From contig JASLWR010000008.1 in NCBI GenBank assembly GCA_030740765.1, positions 19,591 through 83,590 on the forward strand: 64,000 nucleotides of DNA, read 5' to 3'. This DNA is from Thermoplasmatota archaeon. Lineage in GTDB: Archaea > Thermoplasmatota > Penumbrarchaeia > JASLWR01. A program made the translations under genes and the position numbers. Below the pieces are notes generated by a model that made no database searches, was not told where the DNA came from, and saw nothing but the letters and a program-made list of their open reading frames with translations. The first letter of the stretch is position 1, and each line of letters opens with the position of its first letter. This document shows positions 44,066 to 54,000 of the stretch, in pieces.

Positions 44066-45154
44066 TTAATCAAGATATCTCCTCTCCACTTCCAATCGAT
44101 CGTACGTTGGATACTCTTCCACAATGGCACATCTAAACGGAATATGATCGTTGATCTCCTCGGCTATATACCAGGCAGTGGTCAGGCACGAATTGACGTG
44201 ATCCCTTTCTATCATACCATCCGGTATGTCGAAATCTTTCTGAAGAGTAAGCAGATTGTCATCTGTGGGAGAGCATTCGATCAAAGCTCTCACCAGAGTG
44301 TTGTCTTCAGTAATTTCATGATACGGCTTCATCACGTTTCGGGCCCTTCGACCAATTCTATTTTTCAGCTGTACTCCGTCCTTGAATGCAACAGTACAGA
44401 AATGAATGTTGCAGTTCAACTTCCCGAAATGCGAAAGCACCCCCTTCGCAAGTTCTGCTGAGCCTACAACTGCACTTGAGATATCCGATCTGGTAGTGTA
44501 ATTACGGGCCTTTAAATGTTTGTAATTGATATAATTCATTTCCAATTCATTGAGATTGATAAAATCGGCACCTGCTTCCATGGTCCACCGGCATAATTTG
44601 ATCAATTCTTTTTCCAGCTCAGGGAAAACCGGTACCTCAATGCCGCAGTAAAGACCGAGTTCTTTTGCTTCCCGGATTGAATCACCCAATCCCGAATCAC
44701 TCAACTCAACCGAGTCCCAGATTTCAGGTGGAATATGAAAACGTATCTCGTCCAAACCGGCGCGGATTAATGCACGGAGAACCTCTTTCGAAGCTAGAGT
44801 CCCGGTATACAGGTGGATGTGATGAGCTTTTCCGAAGCGCCTTTTCAATTCGACTATATGCTGGCAAGTTCTACCTATCGCAGCCAAGGGGTCTCCCCCA
44901 GTAATACCGGTACCAAGAGCATCCATCAGCGCAGCCTCTTCCATGACCTCGGATATCTCCGAAACGGGTCTCTCGTTGGCATATATCACGTCATGACCCG
45001 ATTTCTTCTCGGAAATCGGGCAGTAAAAGCACGAACGAGAACACAATCCAGTTTCAAAAAGTACCATCTTTGCGCCCAGTCCGCAGAGAACACAACCTTC
45101 TGATAGCTTACCTATATACGAAGAAGGATCCTGTAATGTCGGATCGACTTTCAT
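44066..45154 (-). CDS. Radical SAM protein (COG2108-like)
   Basis: The 362-residue protein carries the radical SAM C38-x3-C42-x2-C45 motif (LCSRSCFYCPIS) for a 4Fe-4S cluster and S-adenosylmethionine, with the following barrel strand elements (ITGGDPL, HIHLYTGTLAS, DEIRFHIPPEI). A second cysteine pair at C21-C24 in the N terminus may bind another metal or cluster. It resembles archaeal proteins related to pyruvate formate-lyase activating enzymes whose substrate is unknown. GGGTGG precedes the ATG. It sits 24 bases after the giant propeller protein gene and 21 bases before trmY. Confidence 0.85.
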   Translation of the reverse strand: MKVDPTLQDPSSYIGKLSEGCVLCGLGAKMVLFETGLCSRSCFYCPISEKKSGHDVIYANERPVSEISEVMEEAALMDALGTGITGGDPLAAIGRTCQHIVELKRRFGKAHHIHLYTGTLASKEVLRALIRAGLDEIRFHIPPEIWDSVELSDSGLGDSIREAKELGLYCGIEVPVFPELEKELIKLCRWTMEAGADFINLNELEMNYINYKHLKARNYTTRSDISSAVVGSAELAKGVLSHFGKLNCNIHFCTVAFKDGVQLKNRIGRRARNVMKPYHEITEDNTLVRALIECSPTDDNLLTLQKDFDIPDGMIERDHVNSCLTTAWYIAEEINDHIPFRCAIVEEYPTYDRLEVERRYLD

Positions 45155-45178
45155 GGGCCCACCCTTTGGAAATTAGAA

Positions 45179-48100
45179 TTAAAACTCCACTTCACCACAG
45201 GCCGGACATTCTTCCATTCCCTTCTCTACCATGGTACCACAGGTGGGACACTCGGTATCCTCTTGCAGACCCATCGCAGCGGGTGGAGGCGGCAATACCT
45301 CTTCTTCCACAATCTTCTCCTTTTCCTCAACCTCTTCTTGCTCCTCTCCCACCTTCTTGGAACAGAATGGACATATTTTCGATCTGCCGTCTATCTTGGC
45401 TTGGCATTCCGGGCAGTTTATGAACTTCATTTCCACCACAGCCTCGGCCTTTTTCTTCATTTCGAAACCGCATTCGGGACAGTCCCGGACCTCTTCACCC
45501 TCTAGCACAAAACCGCATCTCGAACAGGAAAATATCTCTTTTTCCTCTTCTTCTTCCTCCTTTCTCTTTCTTATAACAAGGAAGTAGACTGCTACCAGGA
45601 TCAATAATAAAAGAATAGCACCGGCTACGATCCAGTACCAGATAGGTGTGTCGTCGCGATTTACTGGCTCGTCTTTCGTATGGAAGGTATATTCATGATC
45701 CTTGATGGTCTGTCTGTACTCGTCCATCACGTAAGAGATATGAATTTTATATGTCGAATCGTAATCAAGGCTCTTCATACGGAAGGATACGGATGTTGTG
45801 TTTTCATCATAGTTGGGCTTATACAGCATTTCCTGAATATTTCCATCTCCAATGTCGTCCAGGAGCTCTATGGCCATGGTGCTCTCTATGATGGGGTTGC
45901 TGAAGGTGACGGTGATGACGAGGTCTTTATGATCTACCGATTTGCTTTTGTGGGCAGGTTCAGTTGTAACAGTAAAGGAAGTTCGATTCCAGCTAGAGCT
46001 ATTGGCAAATAGTACGAATTTCGTCCTCTGCGATGGATCCCTCCAATCTTCCGGTATGCTGGACAAGATATACTTCTGGCCCGCATCGTGCTCCATGGTG
46101 GTGCAGGGAAGCCACATTTGGCTGTTTTTATTCGTTCCAGTGGATTCGTTGTGGTAATATAGACCTAGGGTATCGATATCAATGTTACGGAGGAATTCAG
46201 ACTGGCTCCCATAGGAGACTCTAATATACTCTTCGTATCTGGTGGCCATGGTTGTCTCATTAATATAGAACCCCACTCCTATATGGGTGAGATTGGTCTC
46301 TTCCCAATCTGGTAGGTCCAAGTCATCGTCATCCAGGTCCAGAGGACCCAATTCGATTATGGATGTATAGCCGGAATGTATCAGCGTGTAATCGATTTCC
46401 ACCCCGAACATTGTAGTAGAGTTGAAAGTTTCGGTTAGATATCGGATGGTTGAAGAATTGACGGTTAGATTCACAATTTCGGATGACACTTTGAGAGAGC
46501 CGTCAGATACCGATAGCGTGATATTGTATTTGCCGGGAATCTCGAAAGGCCGTATCAAGGTTTTGCCGGTTCCTATCTTCTTTTTTGCATGGGTGCTGTC
46601 ATACCATGTGTAAAGAAGTTCGTCTCCATCCGGGTCTTCGCTGCCTTCGCCACTGAAAGTCACCGGCTGTCCATTAAAGAAAGTTTCTTCACTTTGTGGA
46701 GATGCAATGATCGAAACGGGAGGAAGATTCCCCTCCACATCAATGATCACATTGCTAATGGAATATCTCCCCGTGGGATCGGACACATTGAGAGAGATGT
46801 TGTGACGGCCCTTTGTCAGGTAAGCCGTGAACTGCCTTTGGGTCCCGCGGAGATTTGTTTCATTATCGGAGCTCCATCGGTATTCCAGAGGCTCCCCATC
46901 TGGATCATAGGACCCCGATGCGTCGAATTCGACGCGTATGCTATTCTTGTAAACCGTCCCACCTCTCCATGATAAAGGTTTGACGATGCTTGCAACAGGG
47001 GTATTGGCGATCCTGTACATCATCATAGGTGCTGTCAATAACACAACTCCCGGGCTCTTCGAATATACACGGACGGGAATATAGCGCAAATTGTCCTCCC
47101 CATCCGGCAGTTCACTGATGTAGGTATTAAGCGTGCTGGAGAAATCTTCAACGGTATGTTCGTATTCATATTCTATATGCAAGTCCGACATCATGATTAT
47201 CCCCGCACTTTCCGGATGAATCGAGATATTTATTGGTATTACGGAGAACTCTACTCCGTACTTAGTGATGGACGAGGTGGAATAATGAAGAAGAAGATTT
47301 AGCTTGTCAGCGATGTCTATGTTGACCGGGGCATTGAAAACATCAATGGTCTCCTCAATATCACCATCGTTTCCCAGGTCGAAGAGCAGATCTGATGGAA
47401 ATTGCCGGTCTCCCAACGATTGTGATGGATCCATAATCCCGTAGTTCCCAAGGTTCACCCGTATCAGACCGCCTTCCTGGGTTCCCATCAGCAGGACGTT
47501 TCCGTATTTTTCGATACTAGTTATGTTATCCGAAGTCATCTTCATACCGATAACAGTTCGATTCATTTGCTTGATAACTTGCTTGGCAATAAGATTAAAG
47601 ACTAGAAGTCCCCCCCCTACTTCATATCCCAATGTCTCATTCATCACCGGGGCCGCCGCCATATAAAGCTGGGGCGGGTAAGTGCTGTTATCATGATAAA
47701 TATCGTATATCGCTCCTCCGAGAAATGACGATTCCGTGCTTAAGTTGATTATTTCTACATCCCAGGTATCCTTATTTAAAATGTTCAAACCGTTATCCGT
47801 ACCTATGAAAATGCTCTCTGAGTCCTGGTCCAAGCTTAATAGCTCGTTACTCGATAGATTGGCCCCGACCCCGCTCTGGTTTGTCAATTGCACCCAAGTC
47901 TTGTTCACATCGGTTTTATTGAAGCACCATAACCCCCCAATGGACGCTATTTCGAAGCTTGAAAAAACAGATTCCTGTGCGACATAAACGTATTCGTTAT
48001 CGCTGACGATATCGTTCACAATTACTCCTTTTGAGGAGGCATTGAAGACATCCACATCCCACCGGGGATCGCCGATCACCAAGTCGTCGGCCTTGGAGTA

Positions 48101-49846
48101 CCGGTCAATACCCTTATCATGCCCGATATAGAGACATTCTTCATCCATGCCCAGGGCCGATATCTTGTTTGACTCCAAGCCTAGTTTAAAACGTCGATCG
48201 ATGGTCTCCCCCCAGTCCTCATCGGTCCGAGACCACCTGGCAACGCCGTCTCTCGATGTGCCCACATATATGGAGTCAGGATCGAGAAGTATGGATGTAC
48301 CGTCGTTGTCCTCGAGCCCCGTGTTCTCGGTCCAGGGTTCAACGAACAATTGTTTCGCACCATCGTATCTGCTGACGCCATCCTCGGTGACGATATAAAC
48401 AATATCATCATCTGAATCGAAAGCAACGTCCGTTACGGAATTAGAAAGTATCTGATTATTGGATAGAGGTATCTCCCTAAACTCCTCCTGAGGGAATTCT
48501 CCGCGGAATACTCCGGTGGGGGTTGCTAAGTATAGATAGCCCCCAAAAAATCCCATCTCAGTGAAATCGTCATCCCCTATATTCCGGTTTCCCTGGTACC
48601 AAAGATCTCCCACCGCCTTTCCGGTGGACTTGCTGATCTTGGTGACAGAGTCGTAACCACCGTAAGCGGCCACTGCAAATATACTTGTGGAGTTCTGGGC
48701 CAGATGGGAGACATCGTCATCGGGAAGATGATAACTGTCGATCTCGGGAAGGAAATCACGAATTGTATAGTCGTACCTCGAGATACCTTTATCCGTGGCC
48801 ATGTACAGCATATCGTCATCCACCACCATATCCTGTACGTTATCGGACAGAAGACCATTACTTTCGTTCAGGTTTATCCAGTTAAATGTATTCCGGTTAT
48901 AAATCGAAACACCTTCGGTTGTGCCAAGGTAAACATTCGTACCCAATGTCTCGATATCCGTTATTTCAACACTTGAAAGCTGCCCTGGAGTCGGTTCCCA
49001 GGTATAGAGAAAATTTCCGAAATCGCCGAATTTATTAAACACATGCACTGCGAGATCTGTAACGATGAAGACACGTTCTCCATTGGAATGCAGATAGCGT
49101 ATGGTATTTGTTCCGAGTGTGTCAGCTTCCCACCGGTGCGCGGAGAACTCGTCTTTCTCCCGGTCATATATGGATACGCCATGCTCTTCAGATCCGGCGT
49201 ACACGAAATCTTCGTCTGCCGCGAGGGCAGTTATTTTGCTGTTGTTCAGACCGTCGCTATTTGTGAATACCTGTATGTTCTCCGTAACGATATGCTGTCT
49301 TAAAAGAGCCTCGCTATCCACCGCATACCACATCTCTTCACCAACTCCACTCATCAGTCCCACCGGACCGATATTTATGAAGAGAGATTCTGTATAACCA
49401 CCCTTTGGTGTCATGTTAAGAGATGCTGAGCTTACTGTGGATCCAGTAGGAATAGCGATATAGGTTTCGGTATCATATTTTTGCTCGCCCGTCAGATCGA
49501 ATCGGTGTTCTCTGCTATCGTCCCCCAACGTTGTTATGATTCCCATTTTCTCCTGAAATCCCCAGTCGATAATTCCATCGTCCCCCACATCTACAGTTAC
49601 ATTGGAAGGGTATAGTCCTCCCTTGGATTTTCCCATAACGTTCATAGTACAGTAATCATACGTGGCATTGGAAAAAACCGGGATGTTCACCACTTTGCTG
49701 CCTTCGGTGAGGAATGTTATTTCGATTGATTTCTGCTTGTTTCCGAAATCTTCCTGAACGTTCTGAAGACCCGGACCTACGACCAATCCGGGTACTACGA
49801 GAGAGGTCACAATTATGAATATCGATATCATTTTGATAACACGCAA
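45179..49846 (-). CDS. Giant beta-propeller/PKD surface protein with three cytosolic zinc ribbons
   Basis: The 1555-residue protein begins with a signal segment (ISIFIIVTSLVVPGLVVG). Residues about 190-830 contain many two-component-regulator propeller repeats (NSKITALAADEDFVYAGSEE, VYLGTTEGVSIYNRNT, NSVTDVAFDSDDDIVYIV), enough for two propellers. Two PKD-like modules follow (DASGSYDPDGEPLEYRWSSD and GSEDPDGDELLYTWYDS), and further outer domains. A membrane helix (IWYWIVAGAILLLLILVAVY) leads to a cytosolic tail with three CxxC...CxxC zinc ribbons separated by acidic linkers. The start is uncertain: TTG at 49846 has GTGATG five bases upstream; an ATG lies at 49831. It is probably co-transcribed with the radical SAM gene and trmY. 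Confidence 0.85.
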   Translation of the reverse strand: MRVIKMISIFIIVTSLVVPGLVVGPGLQNVQEDFGNKQKSIEITFLTEGSKVVNIPVFSNATYDYCTMNVMGKSKGGLYPSNVTVDVGDDGIIDWGFQEKMGIITTLGDDSREHRFDLTGEQKYDTETYIAIPTGSTVSSASLNMTPKGGYTESLFINIGPVGLMSGVGEEMWYAVDSEALLRQHIVTENIQVFTNSDGLNNSKITALAADEDFVYAGSEEHGVSIYDREKDEFSAHRWEADTLGTNTIRYLHSNGERVFIVTDLAVHVFNKFGDFGNFLYTWEPTPGQLSSVEITDIETLGTNVYLGTTEGVSIYNRNTFNWINLNESNGLLSDNVQDMVVDDDMLYMATDKGISRYDYTIRDFLPEIDSYHLPDDDVSHLAQNSTSIFAVAAYGGYDSVTKISKSTGKAVGDLWYQGNRNIGDDDFTEMGFFGGYLYLATPTGVFRGEFPQEEFREIPLSNNQILSNSVTDVAFDSDDDIVYIVTEDGVSRYDGAKQLFVEPWTENTGLEDNDGTSILLDPDSIYVGTSRDGVARWSRTDEDWGETIDRRFKLGLESNKISALGMDEECLYIGHDKGIDRYSKADDLVIGDPRWDVDVFNASSKGVIVNDIVSDNEYVYVAQESVFSSFEIASIGGLWCFNKTDVNKTWVQLTNQSGVGANLSSNELLSLDQDSESIFIGTDNGLNILNKDTWDVEIINLSTESSFLGGAIYDIYHDNSTYPPQLYMAAAPVMNETLGYEVGGGLLVFNLIAKQVIKQMNRTVIGMKMTSDNITSIEKYGNVLLMGTQEGGLIRVNLGNYGIMDPSQSLGDRQFPSDLLFDLGNDGDIEETIDVFNAPVNIDIADKLNLLLHYSTSSITKYGVEFSVIPINISIHPESAGIIMMSDLHIEYEYEHTVEDFSSTLNTYISELPDGEDNLRYIPVRVYSKSPGVVLLTAPMMMYRIANTPVASIVKPLSWRGGTVYKNSIRVEFDASGSYDPDGEPLEYRWSSDNETNLRGTQRQFTAYLTKGRHNISLNVSDPTGRYSISNVIIDVEGNLPPVSIIASPQSEETFFNGQPVTFSGEGSEDPDGDELLYTWYDSTHAKKKIGTGKTLIRPFEIPGKYNITLSVSDGSLKVSSEIVNLTVNSSTIRYLTETFNSTTMFGVEIDYTLIHSGYTSIIELGPLDLDDDDLDLPDWEETNLTHIGVGFYINETTMATRYEEYIRVSYGSQSEFLRNIDIDTLGLYYHNESTGTNKNSQMWLPCTTMEHDAGQKYILSSIPEDWRDPSQRTKFVLFANSSSWNRTSFTVTTEPAHKSKSVDHKDLVITVTFSNPIIESTMAIELLDDIGDGNIQEMLYKPNYDENTTSVSFRMKSLDYDSTYKIHISYVMDEYRQTIKDHEYTFHTKDEPVNRDDTPIWYWIVAGAILLLLILVAVYFLVIRKRKEEEEEEKEIFSCSRCGFVLEGEEVRDCPECGFEMKKKAEAVVEMKFINCPECQAKIDGRSKICPFCSKKVGEEQEEVEEKEKIVEEEVLPPPPAAMGLQEDTECPTCGTMVEKGMEECPACGEVEF

Positions 49847-50000
49847 CGTGGCATCACTTCCTGTATTTTTAGAGGGCTCTCATTTGTGAGAGAGTCGAGA
49901 TATTTGTCTCGAAACGAGCTTGATGCGGATTCTCCGATATAGCTCGTATATATTAATTCTTTGCGTTATCCAAAATCAAACGGAATAATTATTATCTTTC

Positions 50001-51980
50001 TCAACTGGAATTATATGCCATCGTTTTGTCCACGGGAATATTGGTTGTGATCTCCGTGACAGGTACTTTCTCCACCACTAGTTCTGAAAAACGATCGATG
50101 ATCCCTTTCTTTTTCTGTACGAGGGCAATATCCAATACGTCTTTCAGGGTGCTCACGGGTATGATCTTGATCATCTTTTTATACCTATTCTCGATAAGGA
50201 CATCCTGCATATTGGCTTTCGGGATCAATACCTTTTTTATCCCCGACTTCACCGCGGCCTCGATCTTGGCGGTGACACCACCAACGGGCAGAACCTCTCC
50301 CCTTACGCTCAGGGAACCCGTCATTGCTACGGATTGGTCCACTTTGGCCTGTTCCAGAGCTGATATTACTGCAGTGGCGATAGATATAGAGGCGGAGTCA
50401 CCTTCCACTCCTTCGTGAGTGCCGATGAACTGTATGTGAACGTCGTGATTGGAGATATCTTTGCCCGTGTGCTTCTTGAATAGGGCCGATACGTTCTGAA
50501 CCGCTTCTCGGGCTATCTCGCCCAGTTTTCCAGTGGCGATCACCTTGCCCTCATCCCTAGAGGCCGCAGGGGTAACTTCCGCCGCGATATTCGTTATAAT
50601 TCCCGAAAAGTCGGACATACCAGTATCCGCTCCAAGAACCCCCAGTCCGTTTACCATACCGATCTCATAACCGGTGACCTTGAAGGTTTTGTAATCCTTT
50701 TTGTGCTCGATAAACCGGTCCGCCACCTGCTGCTCAAGGGGTTTCGCAATATTCTTAGCCTTTATCACGTGTTCGGGAGTAACGAGTTCTGCCTTTTCTT
50801 CCTTGGCAATATCCCCTGCCACGCGTATGAGACCACCCAGCTCCCGGAGCCGCAGTGAAAGATGACCCCTTCGACCCGACCTGCGCTGCGCCTCAAGTAT
50901 TATCTCGCCAACTGCTTCCTTGGCAAAGTGGGGTATCAGTTTGTCTTTCTTAACCTCTTGAGCTATGAATCGTATCAGTTTTTTCCTGTTGGCATCGGTG
51001 TCTTTCATTGTGTTTCTCACGTACATCTCGTAACCGTAGCCCCTTATTCTGGAACGCAGTGCCGGGTGCATTCCTTTCATGGATTCGAGATTGCCAGCGG
51101 CAACAAGAATGAAATCGCAGGGAACCGGGTCGGTCTTCACCATTGCGCCCGAGCTTCGCTCGCTCTGCCCGGTGATGGGGAATTTCTTCTCCTGCATGGC
51201 GGTGAGAAGGCTGTGTTGTGATTCGATTCTAAGTGTATTCAGTTCATCGATAAAAAGAACACCACGATGCGCTCTGTGAATGGCGCCAATCTCCACCCGG
51301 TCGTGGGCGGGGGTCTCGAGGCCTCCCGACTGGAAGGGATCGTGTTTGACGTCGCCCAGCAGTGCTCCCGCATGGGCACCTGTACCATCCACAAAACGGT
51401 CCAAAGATCTTTTCTTTTGGGATAATAAAAGTTTAGGAACTGTTTCTTCGTCCCTCTGTGGGGCGATCCCCCTCATGGCCATGTAGACTATTGCCGCTGC
51501 GATGAGGCCAAAAAAGAGTATCATGGGGTTGATGTTCCCGTCAGCGTCCCGGATCAACAGGAATGCCAGAATGGAAAGTCCCACGATACCTCCGATGATC
51601 ATCAATTTCATCTTGTTCTTCTGATCCTTTCTCATCTTGGCCTCGGCCTTCTGCATATCCACAATGGCCTTACCCTTACCGCGGGGGACTACTCGGACCT
51701 TTGGATTGTTTGGATCCTCCTCATTGGGATACACTATAACGTCTTCCAGGTTATCGAGGGGCAAAAGCTCCGCCATGGCGTTGGCCAACATTGATTTCCC
51801 GGTACCGGGTTCACCGATGAGAAGGACGTGGCGCCGCTGTAGAGCGGCCTTCTTTGCCACCGTAACCGCATCGTCCTGCCCGATGACATGATCGATCAAT
51901 TTCTTTGGTATCTTTATCTTTGAAGTATCTGTGAACTTCTGTTTTTCAAGCCATTCCTGCTCGCCAGGTAGTTCTGTCAT
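50001..51980 (-). CDS. lonB: Archaeal membrane-anchored Lon protease (LonB)
   Basis: LonB is the ATP-dependent membrane-bound Lon protease of archaea that degrades misfolded and regulatory proteins. The 659-residue protein has the AAA+ module with Walker A GEPGTGKS at 56-63 and Walker B VLFIDELN near 241-248. Two membrane helices are inserted between them (about 126-143 and 152-169), as is typical. The C-terminal S16 protease domain has the EGDSAS motif with catalytic Ser about 529 and Lys about 572. The ATG at 51980 follows GGTGA with a short spacer; the GTG three codons upstream is less likely. Confidence 0.95.
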   Translation of the reverse strand: MTELPGEQEWLEKQKFTDTSKIKIPKKLIDHVIGQDDAVTVAKKAALQRRHVLLIGEPGTGKSMLANAMAELLPLDNLEDVIVYPNEEDPNNPKVRVVPRGKGKAIVDMQKAEAKMRKDQKNKMKLMIIGGIVGLSILAFLLIRDADGNINPMILFFGLIAAAIVYMAMRGIAPQRDEETVPKLLLSQKKRSLDRFVDGTGAHAGALLGDVKHDPFQSGGLETPAHDRVEIGAIHRAHRGVLFIDELNTLRIESQHSLLTAMQEKKFPITGQSERSSGAMVKTDPVPCDFILVAAGNLESMKGMHPALRSRIRGYGYEMYVRNTMKDTDANRKKLIRFIAQEVKKDKLIPHFAKEAVGEIILEAQRRSGRRGHLSLRLRELGGLIRVAGDIAKEEKAELVTPEHVIKAKNIAKPLEQQVADRFIEHKKDYKTFKVTGYEIGMVNGLGVLGADTGMSDFSGIITNIAAEVTPAASRDEGKVIATGKLGEIAREAVQNVSALFKKHTGKDISNHDVHIQFIGTHEGVEGDSASISIATAVISALEQAKVDQSVAMTGSLSVRGEVLPVGGVTAKIEAAVKSGIKKVLIPKANMQDVLIENRYKKMIKIIPVSTLKDVLDIALVQKKKGIIDRFSELVVEKVPVTEITTNIPVDKTMAYNSS

Positions 51981-52355
51981 TATTTTCACCGGTACGTCGA
52001 AAACAGTTTTCTCGAAGTTTTATGGATTTATTCTATGAAGCGGAATCAACCCTCCGGGATCACGATTCCGCACATATTGTCAAGCTGCGAACCTCGACTT
52101 TTTGTCGAGCTTCACACCATTGACAATATATTAAGATTCCCACAGGATTCCGTAATCTACTTTATTATTGCATAGATGTAACGCTTTTGGAGATTATATT
52201 TATTTTTCCCCGATTGTCATTCTGTGATAAAGTCCTGCGGTGCAACTGGGCCAATATGCACAAACTAATATATATTAGCTCTTTATTCCTACCGTTCTGC
52301 GATAAAATAATGTCCATAATCTGATAATGGTTTCATGGACGCCTGGAGGAATTAA
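51981..52355. other. Divergent intergenic region between lonB and the acyl-CoA dehydrogenase
   Basis: The 375-base region holds promoters for both flanking genes and the inverted-repeat cluster at 52040-52137. A TATA-like AATATATATTAG lies near 52267, upstream of the dehydrogenase. GGAGG at 52343-52348 serves the dehydrogenase ATG. I see no coding frame. Confidence 0.5.
52040..52137 (-). repeat. Copy B of the nested inverted repeat, with an extra hairpin
   Basis: GCGGAATC at 52040-52047 pairs with GATTCCGC at 52064-52071. Next, ATATTGTCAA (52074-52083) pairs with TTGACAATAT (52120-52129), enclosing CTCGAC-TTTTT-GTCGAG (52093-52109). The second set matches the repeat at 33057-33119 in reverse complement, including ATTGTCAATGGTG and the AAAAAGTCGAGG stem. 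The element lies about 60-160 bases upstream of lonB. Confidence 0.7.
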
Positions 52356-53999
52356 ATGGTCGGTCTGGATTCGGATACGCGTGAAATGATACTCGAAAGC
52401 TTGAACGATTTTGCTGCTCGTCATCTCCCCTTCGATTACTTGCTGGAGCTTGACAAGAACGGTGAATTTCCCGAAGAGATATTAAGGAAGATGTACGACC
52501 CGGAGATACTGGGACTTCATCTCGTTCTCATGCCCGAGGAATACGGAGGTTTCGGCGGCAGCACCTATGACGTCTACCGGCTCTGTGAAGCCCTAGCACG
52601 TATCGATCTCGGTATCGCCACGGCAATATTCGCCACCTTTCTCGGAACCGATCCTATCCGTGTTGGAGGAACGGAGGAACAGAAGAACAAGTGGATGACC
52701 AAGATAGCGGATGAAGGCGCACTGGTTGCGTATGGAGCCACCGAACCGGACGCCGGGAGCGACCTCGGTGCCAGCACCACCCGGGCCGAGGCAGTGATGG
52801 AGAACGACGTTATCACAGGTTACCGTATCACCGGCACCAAACAGTGGATATCCAACGGAGGCCTGGCCGACATTTATCTGATCCTCGCGCGGACTCCCAA
52901 GGGATTTTGTTGGTTCATAATGGAAAAAGGTTCCGAAGGGTTATCCATCAACGCCCCGGAGGACAAGCACGGCATAAGGGCCGCCAACACCGCCGCTTTT
53001 ACCATGGATAACGTTTACGTACCCGCCGATCAGCTAGTGGGTGAAAAAGAAGGTTTCGGGCTAATGCAGGCCCAGGCGGTCTTCGGCTACACTCGACTGA
53101 TGGTTGCGGCCTTCGGCCTGGGCGGTGGATGGGATGCTATCGAGAGGGCCATCAAATACTCTCAACAGCGTATACAGGCTGGTGGTCCCCTATCCGAGAA
53201 GCAGGGATACACGCATAAATTGATCGTTCCCTATGCTGTCAGGCTGGAAGCCTCCAAGGCATATATCGAGGAGATCGCCGCCCGCCTAGACGGCGGAGAA
53301 GAAGGGCTCCAGACGGAGGGAGCTATCGCAAAATACCTTGCTACGGAAACGGGTAATGCTGCGGCGGAAGCTGCCATCCAGGCATTGGGAGGATACGGTT
53401 ACACCAGGGAATATGCCGTTGAAAAGATAAAACGCGACGTTAGAATAACCATGATATACGAGGGCACCAACGAGATCATGGAGATGACCATCGCTAGAAA
53501 CAGGTGGCAGAACCACCTAAAGAGCAGGGAAACCTATTATCTCGAACTCTCTCGGAACCTTGCGGAACTGCACAAAAGTGCACCGGATGTCGGTGCAGGT
53601 ACCGTCTCCCTGGCCCTTGCCGCCCTCAACAGCATTTTCGCAAACTGCAGGGCCCAGAAACTCACCCGGAACCAGCACGTTCTATTCAAACTGGGAGAGC
53701 TTGCGGCCCTTGCTGAGACTTCAATGGTATTTTCGCAAAGTGCGGCCAAGGAAGAATACAATGAAACAGTGAAGTTCGATACTGATACATGGAGAGCCAT
53801 GTCCCGGACCTATGCCCGGGAAACTGCTTTGAAGATTGCACTTGACGGCATACACATAGTACTGGGCGCCGGAACGGGAAACTCATCAGCTCTGGAACAA
53901 ACCATGAAGGTGAGTGAGATTTTAAACTCACAAAGAGGAATGATCGCAGATATGGACCTGATCTCGAAAAGCCTGAATTCAGTATTCAGGAGTAAGTGA
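52356..53999 (+). CDS. Acyl-CoA dehydrogenase with extended C terminus
   Basis: The 547-residue flavoenzyme oxidises acyl-CoA thioesters at the alpha-beta bond. It shows the family motifs: GATEPDAGSD, GTKQWISNGG, DKHGIRAANTA with DNVYVPADQLVG, and the IYEGTNEIM loop, whose Glu (near residue 369) is in the position of the catalytic base. QALGGYGYTREY is also present. About 150 residues extend beyond the usual 380-residue core, with helices and an SRTYARETALKIAL stretch, as in longer FadE-like members. GGAGG precedes the ATG. The stop overlaps the region of the MscS start (one base between them), implying translational coupling. Substrate unknown. Confidence 0.92.
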   Translation: MVGLDSDTREMILESLNDFAARHLPFDYLLELDKNGEFPEEILRKMYDPEILGLHLVLMPEEYGGFGGSTYDVYRLCEALARIDLGIATAIFATFLGTDPIRVGGTEEQKNKWMTKIADEGALVAYGATEPDAGSDLGASTTRAEAVMENDVITGYRITGTKQWISNGGLADIYLILARTPKGFCWFIMEKGSEGLSINAPEDKHGIRAANTAAFTMDNVYVPADQLVGEKEGFGLMQAQAVFGYTRLMVAAFGLGGGWDAIERAIKYSQQRIQAGGPLSEKQGYTHKLIVPYAVRLEASKAYIEEIAARLDGGEEGLQTEGAIAKYLATETGNAAAEAAIQALGGYGYTREYAVEKIKRDVRITMIYEGTNEIMEMTIARNRWQNHLKSRETYYLELSRNLAELHKSAPDVGAGTVSLALAALNSIFANCRAQKLTRNQHVLFKLGELAALAETSMVFSQSAAKEEYNETVKFDTDTWRAMSRTYARETALKIALDGIHIVLGAGTGNSSALEQTMKVSEILNSQRGMIADMDLISKSLNSVFRSK

Positions 54000-54000
54000 A

